IMG/VR virus record: IMGVR_UViG_3300046559_000836
Span: 1-20,580 of that record
DNA: 20,580 nt
Reading direction: 5' to 3' (one strand)
DNA from: a virus
In this document: positions 14,721-20,255 of the stretch, piece by piece
How the letters are laid out: the number at the start of each line of letters is the position of its first letter
Position numbering within the stretch: position 1 is the stretch's first letter
Translations under genes and position numbers: made by a program
The notes under the pieces: generated by a model
Database searches by the model: none
What the model saw: the letters and a program-made list of their open reading frames with translations, nothing else
What the model was told of the DNA's origin: nothing

Positions 14721-14792
14721 AGTACGCTTTTGGGAAGACGCGTTTGAAGGAAGGTTCTGTTAAGGTTAATGCTCATACTATGATCCCCAGAA
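14708..14792. repeat. Inverted repeat spanning the portal start
   Basis: The arms are 14708-14724 (TTCCGGGGATCATAGTA) and 14776-14792 (TACTATGATCCCCAGAA), 17 bases with one mismatch, separated by 51 bases. One arm holds the portal ATG; the other holds the start of the 19-aa upstream ORF. In the mRNA the arms could pair and hide the portal start. Confidence 0.6.
14717..14776 (-). CDS. 19-aa micro-ORF coupled to portal
   Basis: ATG 14776 to TGA at 14717 encodes MSINLNRTFLQTRLPKSVL. GGGGAT lies about eight bases ahead of the ATG, and its TGA overlaps the portal ATG as ATGA, so ribosomes finishing here could re-initiate on portal, which has no site of its own. The role is more likely regulatory (translational coupling) than as a peptide. 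The product has no recognisable family. Confidence 0.35.
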   Translation of the reverse strand: MSINLNRTFLQTRLPKSVL

Positions 14793-14794
14793 AC

Positions 14795-14854
14795 CTAAAA
14801 GCTTTCCGAGTCGTAGAGTGAAGCTGTTTCGATTGTGCAGTCGATGTAGAGCAT
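14795..14854 (-). CDS. 19-aa micro-ORF, second in the stack
   Basis: ATG 14854 to TAG at 14795 encodes MLYIDCTIETASLYDSESF. Its ATG overlaps the TGA of the Lys-rich micro-ORF upstream as TGATG. No ribosome-binding site of its own is seen. The acidic, aromatic content suggests a short peptide of unknown role, or just a coupling element. It is supported mainly by its junction with the preceding ORF. Confidence 0.3.
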   Translation of the reverse strand: MLYIDCTIETASLYDSESF

Positions 14855-14907
14855 CAGTATTCCTTGGGCATCTTGGTTTTCTTCTTCTTAGTCTTCGTCT
14901 TTGCCAA
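14854..14907 (-). CDS. 17-aa Lys-rich micro-protein with a perfect ribosome-binding site
   Basis: The TTG start at 14907 is preceded by AAGGAGGTGA, a near-complete anti-Shine-Dalgarno match, with good spacing. The product MAKTKTKKKKTKMPKEY has 8 lysines in 17 residues. The site overlaps the stop of the secreted protein gene just upstream. Very small basic proteins of this kind are found in phage head modules and could bind nucleic acid or acidic proteins; that is inference. The strength of the binding site is the main evidence. Confidence 0.5.
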   Translation of the reverse strand: MAKTKTKKKKTKMPKEY

Positions 14908-14920
14908 GAGAATCACCTCC

Positions 14921-15418
14921 TTACATTGCAGGCGGTGCGCCGTAGACGCACCCGGGCCAGATACAGCCGCTTGGGAAGCTAGTGCCACCGCCGTTAAAAT
15001 CAGCACTCACAGAGATATAAGCCACAGGCCAACCGGTTGCAGAGTCAGTTCCCGCGACGCACATACCCATTGGGCAGTCGGCTGCGACGTGGCACTTCAT
15101 TGTATCGTGCGTTCCGCCTTGGCAGACCTTCGGGACTACAGTTTTAGGCTTACAAAGATTTCCCTGGACGATGTATTCGCCTTTAGCTGCAATCGGCGCA
15201 GGGTCGCTCTTGTACCGGCATTCGACTTTTGTTTGCCAGTCGACTGGGTAGTTAGAGGTCTTTACATCCCAGCCTTCGCGAACTCGTAGATAGCTCTGGA
15301 CCTCACCGAATGCGCCGGTTCCCCAGGTCGGACAGGTGACATAAGCATACCGATAATCCGGGTGGATATCCAGAGCAAAAGCTGCACCTGAAAGCAAAAA
15401 GAAAAATACGAACCTCAT
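14921..15418 (-). CDS. Secreted Cys-rich protein inside the head module
   Basis: ATG 15418 gives MRFVFFFLLSGAAFA, a signal peptide with an AFA cleavage site; the in-frame ATG at 15430 would only add four residues. The 165-aa product has 9 cysteines. It contains VCQGGTHDTMKCHVAADCPMGMCV, whose CxGG...C...ADCPxGxC layout is familiar in secreted proteins of Myxococcota and related bacteria. Otherwise it is beta-like (YAYVTCPTWG, AYISVSADFNGGG). It lies between terminase-side genes and portal, where secreted proteins are not normally found. Function is unknown. A host-derived origin is possible but not shown. Confidence 0.75.
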   Translation of the reverse strand: MRFVFFFLLSGAAFALDIHPDYRYAYVTCPTWGTGAFGEVQSYLRVREGWDVKTSNYPVDWQTKVECRYKSDPAPIAAKGEYIVQGNLCKPKTVVPKVCQGGTHDTMKCHVAADCPMGMCVAGTDSATGWPVAYISVSADFNGGGTSFPSGCIWPGCVYGAPPAM

Positions 15419-15419
15419 G

Positions 15420-15650
15420 TTATTTCCCATCCTGTCTGCGACGCTTCGCGGTTAGTTTGTCGCTGTCAGCTAGAGCTTTTGCGGTTGCTGCTAGCTCCCG
15501 ACGTCCGGTATATGAAGATGAACCTTCATCGAAGCTTTTAGCTTCAGCTCGAAAACGCTTTGACATAGCACGCTCTTCATGAGCACGCTCCATCATGGTT
15601 GATTCTTGCTCGCCCATTCGATCACGTCGGCCTCGTTGACGTACGTTCAT
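15420..15650 (-). CDS. Small basic helical protein
   Basis: A 76-aa product rich in Arg, Lys and Glu (MNVRQRGRRDRMGEQES, MMERAHEERAMSKRFRAEAK, AKALADSDKLTAKRRR). It has no hydrophobic segments or Cys, and probably forms one or two long helices. The ATG overlaps the upstream stop as TGATG, and its own stop lies immediately before the secreted protein. Small basic proteins between terminase and portal may help in packaging or head assembly; nothing here identifies which. Confidence 0.55.
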   Translation of the reverse strand: MNVRQRGRRDRMGEQESTMMERAHEERAMSKRFRAEAKSFDEGSSSYTGRRELAATAKALADSDKLTAKRRRQDGK

Positions 15651-16060
15651 CAGCCTACGCTCATGCGCCCATAGGGAATGCCATGAGCATCGAGCACTCC
15701 CCGAGCCATGTCAGGGGTGATATAGCGCATCATATCACCGCCATAAGGATTCAGAGCATCCTGCTGAGCTTTCTGTTGCTGAGCTTGCTTTATCGCTTGG
15801 CCGATCATTTGCTTTGTGTGTGGCGGGACCTTATCCATAGAAGCCATGGTAGAGCCGAAGTCACCGACAACTTTAGCGATGGACTTGACGCTCTCGGGAT
15901 CGACTTTAGCTCCGCCAGCTCCACCACCGAAAAGGTTCCCGAGCATTCCCATAATCGAGCCTAGGCCACCGATGCCAGAGCCAGTTCCTGAACCGGCACC
16001 TGCTTGCATTCCGGTAGCTTCTGCTCCCAAACCAGCCGCGCTATCAGATCCCATTCCCAT
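15650..16060 (-). CDS. Gly-rich hypothetical head-module protein
   Basis: ATG 16060 is chosen over the longer start at 16096, since it follows the upstream stop by one base with GGTGGA ahead of it. The 136-aa product has a Gly/Met/Ala-rich first half (GLGAEATGMQAGAGSGTGSG, IMGMLGNLFGGGAGG). A helical second half follows (VKSIAKVVGDFGSTM, HTKQMIGQAIKQAQQQKAQQ), ending PDMARGVLDAHGIPYG. Flexible Gly-Met-rich proteins of this sort occur near portal genes and may be ejected or internal head proteins, but no family was recognised. Confidence 0.6.
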   Translation of the reverse strand: MGMGSDSAAGLGAEATGMQAGAGSGTGSGIGGLGSIMGMLGNLFGGGAGGAKVDPESVKSIAKVVGDFGSTMASMDKVPPHTKQMIGQAIKQAQQQKAQQDALNPYGGDMMRYITPDMARGVLDAHGIPYGRMSVG

Positions 16061-16061
16061 T

Positions 16062-16304
16062 TTATTTATCCACCTTTCCCTGATATCGACCACCACTCTT
16101 TTGCCATTGCGTGTAGTCTTCTAAATCAGCATCAGGGTTATCACGACGGAAGTCTCGGGCTTCTGGTAAGCGTCTAAGATCTTGTTTAGATCTGTTATGC
16201 TCCGCTCGCTTTGAGTTTGGATTTTCTTTAACTCCAAAGTTCTCACGAACCCAGTCGCCGACGTCAGCGGTTCCAAAGTCTTTTCTGTTTCGCATGTGCG
16301 GCAT
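16062..16304 (-). CDS. Small charged protein next to TerL
   Basis: An 80-aa polar product (FGTADVGDWVRENFGVKENP, SKQDLRRLPEARDFRRDNPD, TQWQKSGGRYQG). The ATG at 16304 lies one base after the TerL stop; an alternative ATG at 16295 would shorten it by three residues. No motif or family is recognised. The high content of charged and aromatic residues, with no Cys or membrane segment, suggests a small soluble accessory protein. Confidence 0.55.
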   Translation of the reverse strand: MPHMRNRKDFGTADVGDWVRENFGVKENPNSKRAEHNRSKQDLRRLPEARDFRRDNPDADLEDYTQWQKSGGRYQGKVDK

Positions 16305-16305
16305 G

Positions 16306-17841
16306 CTAATACCCCGTTACGTTAGACCGATCAGGACTCCACATGAACTGACGTTCTTCCTTTTCATCGTCAGCGTCAGAGCCCTCGAGCGGTTTGTGCC
16401 ACATGTCCGGACCGTAAGCGAAAGCGTCGAGAAGATCGACCGTGAGGCCGGTTGGGAAATCGTTCATCTCTTGAAGTAGATCTTCTTGACTCTCTAGCAT
16501 CCAGATCAGGCCAGCTTGAACATAAGGCTCGAGCTTTCCCCTGATACGATTTTCCTTTTTGGTTCTACTATCAGGGTGGAGCTCAACGACATCAACCCAG
16601 ATCCCACGATTCGCCGCTGCGGTTTCGATAATGGGTTTCAAGATCTTCTGATACGCAACTGATTCAATTCCCCATTGCGCGGCCTGCCAACGCTCATGCA
16701 TGGCGAACGCTTCACGAATCATCTCGCTTGGCTGACAGCGCTTGGCCCAGGTCTCGAGAACAAAGATCCGACCGTCGCTGTGCATACCGTCTACGACAAT
16801 AGCAGACCTAGCTGCCCCGGGCTTTTCGCTGATTGCGGGATCAATGCGGAGAGTGATGTTGAGCTTGACTGGATCGATAACACTTGCCACGATCCCTGCC
16901 TTTGGTACAATGTAGCCATTACGCCATTCATAATAACGGATTTTATTGGTATCAAAAGCTCCCGACTCAGGATCTCGGGGCTTGCAGAGATATTGGCAGC
17001 TGAATTTGAATGTTCCATATTTCTTTTTCAATCGCTCAAATGTGGTCGCGGTGAAACGCTCGGGCCAGATAGTCTCAGTTCCTAACTCCCCCGGGGTTCC
17101 GTAAGCTCCACGTTCGAAGATCTGGACATCTTGTTCGTTCTTTCGAATCCACTGATCAAGATCGTTGAACCCCCACGGAGTCCCGACATTGAAGATCCAA
17201 CCTTCTTCGGGATGGTCGAGGAGAGATTCACAATACGTATACCAGTCGATGGTCTTACGCATTGTTTCAGCTTCCTCACTCGCGGCTTTCCCGACGAGAT
17301 CGTCTAATTTGATAACATTGAAGTGGCGAGACACGACCGCGCCCCCAACTCCAATAGTCTCAATCGTAGCCTCTGGATAATCCTCGGCCCGAGGCAGGGT
17401 AATCTCAGTGGCGTTCCATCGTTTAACGGTTCCCCAGTCAGGAATGAGGTCTGGAAAGAGCCATTGATAAAGGGCATTGCGTCTAAACACAGCGTCAATT
17501 CTGGCAAGGAAATGCTGTGCGTTAGTCGAAGTTTCGTTACCAAGCAGGATTCGCACATTTGGATTTTGGGAGATGGTTTTGATAGAGTGGGCTATGGTCC
17601 AGACACTGGTCTTAAGATGATCCCGGGGCACGATCCCATGCAGGTGCCGCATGCCCGGTTCGCGCTCTAGATCAATCCAGTCACACATTTCGCGATGCAA
17701 GCCTGGGGTCATGTCCTTAAACCCCAGAATCGCTTTGCCCATGAAGTACGTTGAGCTACACGCCATCTCGCGCAGCTTCGCCCGGGTCTCGTCTGTGCGA
17801 GCTTCCTCGGGGATCACGAGCGATGTTCTAAGCTCTTCCAT
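16306..17841 (-). CDS. terL: Terminase large subunit (DNA-packaging ATPase/nuclease)
   Basis: ATG 17841 (TGATG junction with TerS) gives 511 aa. The Walker A-type loop is VPRDHLKTS (71-79), a variant where the classic Gly before Lys is Leu. Walker B is FNVIKLDDLVG (174-184), and the coupling motif is NVGTPWGFND (218-227). The RNase H-like nuclease domain follows: LRIDPAISEKPGAARSAIVV (Asp at 334), WGIESVAYQKIL (Glu at 393) and TVDLLDAFAYG (Asp at 469/472). It threads DNA into the prohead using ATP and cuts the concatemer. It sits directly downstream of TerS in the usual order. Confidence 0.92.
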   Translation of the reverse strand: MEELRTSLVIPEEARTDETRAKLREMACSSTYFMGKAILGFKDMTPGLHREMCDWIDLEREPGMRHLHGIVPRDHLKTSVWTIAHSIKTISQNPNVRILLGNETSTNAQHFLARIDAVFRRNALYQWLFPDLIPDWGTVKRWNATEITLPRAEDYPEATIETIGVGGAVVSRHFNVIKLDDLVGKAASEEAETMRKTIDWYTYCESLLDHPEEGWIFNVGTPWGFNDLDQWIRKNEQDVQIFERGAYGTPGELGTETIWPERFTATTFERLKKKYGTFKFSCQYLCKPRDPESGAFDTNKIRYYEWRNGYIVPKAGIVASVIDPVKLNITLRIDPAISEKPGAARSAIVVDGMHSDGRIFVLETWAKRCQPSEMIREAFAMHERWQAAQWGIESVAYQKILKPIIETAAANRGIWVDVVELHPDSRTKKENRIRGKLEPYVQAGLIWMLESQEDLLQEMNDFPTGLTVDLLDAFAYGPDMWHKPLEGSDADDEKEERQFMWSPDRSNVTGY

Positions 17842-18386
17842 CAACGCTTATCGAGCATCTCGTTCATGACATTAACCAGCTGACCGATCTGAGCGTCTGG
17901 GATTTTACCTGACACGCTGGCACTGACAACGCGCGTCGGGGCTCGTTTTCCTGCTCGGTCTAGGATATCCTGCGCTATATTGCTAGCCTCAACCTTCGCT
18001 TTGATCACATGTTGAGGCTCCAGCGCCATCTGCCCAATCTCCTGAAGCTCTCTCATTGACTCAAGCTCAACCTGAAAAGCCTCATGCGACGCGCTCTCAA
18101 TCGCCTCGTTCAAATCCGCAAACCCGGCTTCAAGCCCATCGCTTGCAACCCCATGCAAAAGCAAGATAAAGTTTGCCACATGCGGTTGCTTCAAAATTGA
18201 CTTAATCACATTATGATCCGTCTCGGTCATAAACCCGATTGAGTCAAGGCTCGCACCCGCGACGCGCATCATCGCGACCCGACGTTCAAGAACCGAGAGC
18301 TCACGCTTATCTGAAAGCAAACGCATGTTGGGATAACCCAAGCAGACCTTATGCAAAACCGGGGCCGCATATTGAAATATGTTCAA
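17841..18386 (-). CDS. Terminase small subunit-like protein
   Basis: A 181-aa product if TTG 18386 is used, or 161 aa from ATG 18326. Neither start has a good ribosome-binding site, and a short hairpin (TTGGG-ATAA-CCCAA) lies just before ATG 18326. Residues around ELSVLERRVAMMRVAGASLDSIG and TDHNVIKSILKQPHVANF form a helix-turn-helix region like those that bind packaging sites. The remainder is helical (DLNEAIESASHEAFQVELES, VEASNIAQDILDRAGKR), as in the oligomerising part of TerS. TerL follows by TGATG. A 17-bp palindrome spans the TTG start, so the true start may be the downstream ATG. Confidence 0.75.
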   Translation of the reverse strand: MNIFQYAAPVLHKVCLGYPNMRLLSDKRELSVLERRVAMMRVAGASLDSIGFMTETDHNVIKSILKQPHVANFILLLHGVASDGLEAGFADLNEAIESASHEAFQVELESMRELQEIGQMALEPQHVIKAKVEASNIAQDILDRAGKRAPTRVVSASVSGKIPDAQIGQLVNVMNEMLDKR

Positions 18387-18396
18387 AATCTGAACA
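18380..18396. promoter_or_regulatory. 17-bp palindrome (candidate operator) at the start of the leftward operon
   Basis: TGTTCA-AAATC-TGAACA has perfect 6-base arms and a 5-base spacer. The same palindrome occurs at 19525-19541, with near matches at 19370-19386, 12677-12693 and 6842-6858. A dimeric repressor or activator is a natural candidate binder. Its place at the TerS 5' end fits control of the late operon, though no clear leftward sigma-70 promoter was found beside it. Confidence 0.55.
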
Positions 18397-18444
18397 TTTT
18401 GAGTGAAAATTTTTTTAGGGGTTAAGATATCTGAAATCTGATTT

Positions 18445-18473
18445 TTGACTTGCGAATTTTAGGAGGTTATTCT
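18445..18473 (+). promoter_or_regulatory. Candidate rightward promoter 1
   Basis: TTGACT, a 17-base spacer, then TATTCT: five of six and four of six matches to the sigma-70 -35 and -10 boxes. It lies in the divergent gap and points toward the small rightward genes. The region between it and 18626 holds no gene. Confidence 0.4.
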
Positions 18474-18515
18474 CTAGCTTTCTATCTTTCTAGTACGGGG
18501 GTATGCTTTATTACA

Positions 18516-18550
18516 AGCTAGCTAGCAAGCTGTTAGGGGCAGCTAGCTAG
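18516..18550. repeat. Two AGCTAGCTAG copies 25 bases apart
   Basis: AGCTAGCTAG occurs at 18516-18525 and 18541-18550; each copy contains the 8-base palindrome CTAGCTAG. CTAG is also frequent just upstream (18473-18493). The block could be a paired protein-binding site; nothing else shows its role. Confidence 0.45.
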
Positions 18551-18625
18551 GATCAATTGTCAACGGACATTAGCTGGGCTAAGGGTCAGCGGGGTCGAGG
18601 ATGAAAATAAATCCGGGAAAAAGGG

Positions 18626-18654
18626 TTGACATTTGGGGTCGGTCGGGTTACTCT
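18626..18654 (+). promoter_or_regulatory. Candidate rightward promoter 2, upstream of the 82-aa gene
   Basis: A perfect -35 box TTGACA is followed by 17 bases and TACTCT as the -10 box, placing a start near 18661. An inverted repeat TACTCTC / GAGAGTA (18649-18655, 18668-18674) covers the -10 box, and a leader hairpin (18669-18692, one mismatch) lies before the AGGAGG at 18697. This arrangement suggests regulated transcription of the gene at 18710. Confidence 0.55.
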
Positions 18655-18709
18655 CATCGTAGATCAAGAGAGTAGCCAATGGGGGCGACTCTAACCAGGA
18701 GGAAAAATC

Positions 18710-18958
18710 ATGCCGCATACGCTCACGATTCAGGGTGGACACAAGGGTTCAACTAAGGTTAGCCGCGACCATGCGTTCTCAACTCTGACCGAAATGAAGG
18801 ACGCAGTCGCGAAGGGTCAGGTTCCGACTGGGTTCGATAACATGGAGCACTTCTATCGCTGCGCAGTGGCGCACAGGGTCGTCGAGATTCAGAACGAAAT
18901 CCGGGCGGAAATCGACGGGCCGAAGACCAAGACGAGCAAGAACCCGCTTTTCAGTTAA
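18710..18958 (+). CDS. Small early-type protein, unknown function
   Basis: An 82-aa product with AGGAGG seven bases before the ATG, a strong translation start. It begins MPHTLTIQGGHKGSTKVSRD and ends with a Lys-rich tail (EIDGPKTKTSKNP). The middle is helical (FDNMEHFYRCAVAHRVVEIQ). There is no membrane segment or known motif. It is the first gene behind the strong-looking rightward promoter, opposite to the structural operon, so it is probably expressed early. Function is unknown. Confidence 0.6.
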   Translation: MPHTLTIQGGHKGSTKVSRDHAFSTLTEMKDAVAKGQVPTGFDNMEHFYRCAVAHRVVEIQNEIRAEIDGPKTKTSKNPLFS

Positions 18959-18979
18959 ACGTTCGCAACCGATGGCCTG

Positions 18980-18993
18980 GGCTCGCAAGAGCC
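18980..18993 (+). other. Small hairpin with GNRA loop between two early genes
   Basis: GGCTC-GCAA-GAGCC forms a 5-bp stem with a GCAA tetraloop, flanked by a CCTGGGCT direct repeat. No T-run follows, so it is unlikely to be a terminator. It could stabilise the mRNA. Confidence 0.35.
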
Positions 18994-19020
18994 TGGGCTG
19001 TCGATGCGTGGGGGATAAAC

Positions 19021-19266
19021 ATGATCGCAACACCAGTTGATGCACTTCCAAAAGGCATGCTTCCGCGACCAGAACTGCGTGCCAGCGACAACGCGGTCTG
19101 GCGCGCACTGGAGCACATGCGCGGACTGCGAGAGGCGTACGCGCAGATGCGGGCGAATGAGCTTGACAAGATCAAGCGCGGGCTGGTGGTTGTTGTGAAG
19201 ATCGCACCCGCGACTCGCAACAACTGGCACCACAGCAGGACGAAGTTCGACGCGCTCATGAAGTGA
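19021..19266 (+). CDS. Small early-type protein, unknown function
   Basis: An 81-aa product. A GGGGGAT stretch lies just upstream of the ATG. The centre is a charged helix (NAVWRALEHMRGLREAYAQM, RANELDKIKRGLVVVVKIAP) and the end is basic (TRNNWHHSRTKFDALMK). It lies 62 bases after the 82-aa gene, probably in one transcript. Stretches rich in Arg and Lys could bind nucleic acid. No family was recognised. Confidence 0.55.
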   Translation: MIATPVDALPKGMLPRPELRASDNAVWRALEHMRGLREAYAQMRANELDKIKRGLVVVVKIAPATRNNWHHSRTKFDALMK

Positions 19267-19273
19267 ACGACTC

Positions 19274-19302
19274 AGATACCCTCGGTGCGATCGGGGGTAT
19301 CT
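19274..19302 (+). terminator. Stem-loop after the early genes
   Basis: AGATACCCTCG pairs with CGGGGGTATCT (11 bp with one G-T pair), loop GTGCGAT, starting eight bases after the 81-aa gene's stop. It lacks a clear U-tract, so termination is possible but not firmly supported. Confidence 0.4.
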
Positions 19303-19637
19303 ATGATGTTCATTGTGCATTGTGCATTATCCGTTCTGAATTCTGAGCGCCTTTGCATTGGTGTTCAATTTTTCAGGTTTTGAACATTTTCGCTGCGTTT
19401 CACGTTTTTTGTAAGAGTTTCTCTCTCTTTTTCTTATATATAAGAAGAAAAAATTTATTAAGAATGAAGTAGAGAGAGTAAAGGTTACAATAGAGAGCAC
19501 ACAGAACTAGACACACACCGTAAATGTTCAATGGATGAACACCATCACAGAGGCGCTCAGAATGACGAATGAATAATGCTAGATTGCATAATGGGAAGTG
19601 GCTCGATACCCGGGCCAGAAAGGGAGGTTTTGAGATC
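19303..19637. other. Gene-poor control region with palindromes and AT-rich segment
   Basis: About 335 bases with no convincing gene. It contains a near-perfect palindrome at 19370-19386 (TTTTCA-GGTTT-TGAACA) with an extra TGTTCA half-site at 19362, and a 16-base AT palindrome TTCTTATATATAAGAA at 19431-19446. It also holds a perfect TGTTCA-ATGGA-TGAACA at 19525-19541, and ATTGCATAATG at 19583-19593, repeated exactly at 19797-19807. The AT-rich palindrome and repeats could belong to a replication origin or a regulatory switch. The opposite-strand frame here is low-complexity and is not proposed as a gene. Confidence 0.45.
19525..19541. promoter_or_regulatory. 17-bp palindrome (candidate operator), second perfect copy
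   Basis: TGTTCA-ATGGA-TGAACA shares both 6-base arms with the copy at 18380-18396 but has a different 5-base spacer, as expected of a dimer-binding site. It lies in the gap between the early genes and the endolysin. Confidence 0.55.
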
Positions 19638-19718
19638 ATGTGGAAAGAGGATCTAGTCGCCCTGGTGGTTTTGGTTTCGTGGTTCATGGCGCTCGCGATT
19701 GCGAGTGGGAGGTTTTGA
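19638..19718 (+). CDS. 26-aa membrane micro-protein upstream of the endolysin
   Basis: ATG 19638 follows GGGAGG with a spacing of ten bases. The product MWKEDLVALVVLVSWFMALA-IASGRF is a single hydrophobic segment with a charged start. It is 90 bases ahead of the endolysin gene. The 15-base sequence GGGAGGTTTTGAGAT that carries its binding site is repeated at 19707-19721, before a 9-codon frame (19720-19749). Its placement suggests a lysis helper, but very short membrane peptides have many possible roles. Size is below usual gene-calling limits. Confidence 0.45.
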   Translation: MWKEDLVALVVLVSWFMALAIASGRF

Positions 19719-19778
19719 GATGGATACGTATAAAGATTGGTGGCGCTGAAAAACTGACAGGAACATGAGGCATCTAAG

Positions 19779-19806
19779 TTGGCATGCATTTTGCATATTG
19801 CATAAT
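19779..19806 (+). promoter_or_regulatory. Candidate promoter before the endolysin
   Basis: TTGGCA, a 16-base spacer and CATAAT, both five-of-six matches, end three bases before the ATG at 19809. The -10 box lies inside the 11-base repeat ATTGCATAATG. It would start transcription inside the annotated gene, so either the true start is further down or this is not the promoter. Confidence 0.3.
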
Positions 19807-19808
19807 GT

Positions 19809-20255
19809 ATGAATACACAAAAGCCAACTTGGATGCTCCATGCTCTTGGAGAGCTCGGGGTTCATGAGATCCCAGGCCCGGGCGCAAGCCCACGCATCGT
19901 ACAGTACGATCAGGTAACAACGCTTAAAGCCACCAGCGATGAGATACCGTGGTGCTCGAGCTTTGTGAACTGGTGTATGAGTCGCGATGCGCGGCTGGTC
20001 ACAGGTTCAGCAGCGGCTAGCTCATGGCTAAGCTACGGCTATGGTGTCGGCTTGACATACGGCGCGATAGCTGTTCTGCGTCGCCCAGGCGGGCATCATG
20101 TGGCGTTTGTCATTGACTGGGACGACGGTGCGATTTGGTTGCTTGGAGGAAACCAAAGTAACCAGGTTTGTATCAGAGCGTTCAGTCGCGTGAACCTGCT
20201 CGACGCCCGGTGGCCCATGGCCACTTCTAGTTCGATAGATACAAAACCCGCATGA
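19809..20255 (+). CDS. Endolysin, TIGR02594-type peptidoglycan hydrolase
   Basis: A 148-aa single-domain protein. LGELGVHEIPGPGASPRIVQY (13-33) is the typical opening. EIPWCSSFVNWCM (45-57) holds the catalytic Cys at 49, GSAAASSWLSYG follows (66-77), PGGHHVAFVIDWDDGAIWLL (93-112) has the catalytic His (97), and GGNQSNQV (113-120) and LLDARWP (130-136) close the domain. This matches the TIGR02594 (NlpC/P60-CHAP related) family that cleaves cell-wall peptides for release of phage. There is no signal peptide, so a holin or other helper is needed. No ribosome-binding site precedes ATG 19809. Confidence 0.9.
   Translation: MNTQKPTWMLHALGELGVHEIPGPGASPRIVQYDQVTTLKATSDEIPWCSSFVNWCMSRDARLVTGSAAASSWLSYGYGVGLTYGAIAVLRRPGGHHVAFVIDWDDGAIWLLGGNQSNQVCIRAFSRVNLLDARWPMATSSSIDTKPA

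Noticed and set aside
18503-18550. 15-codon frame MLYYKLASKLLGAAS on the plus strand
   Set aside because: The G-rich stretch is directly against the ATG and the sequence is set by the AGCTAGCTAG repeats.
18560-18742. Minus-strand 60-codon frame across promoter 2
   Set aside because: It covers the candidate promoter and leader of the 82-aa gene and lacks a translation signal.
19400-19789. Minus-strand 129-codon frame across the intergenic region
   Set aside because: It spans AT-rich palindromes and operator-like sites, has a biased sequence and no ribosome-binding site, and would run against the rightward genes.
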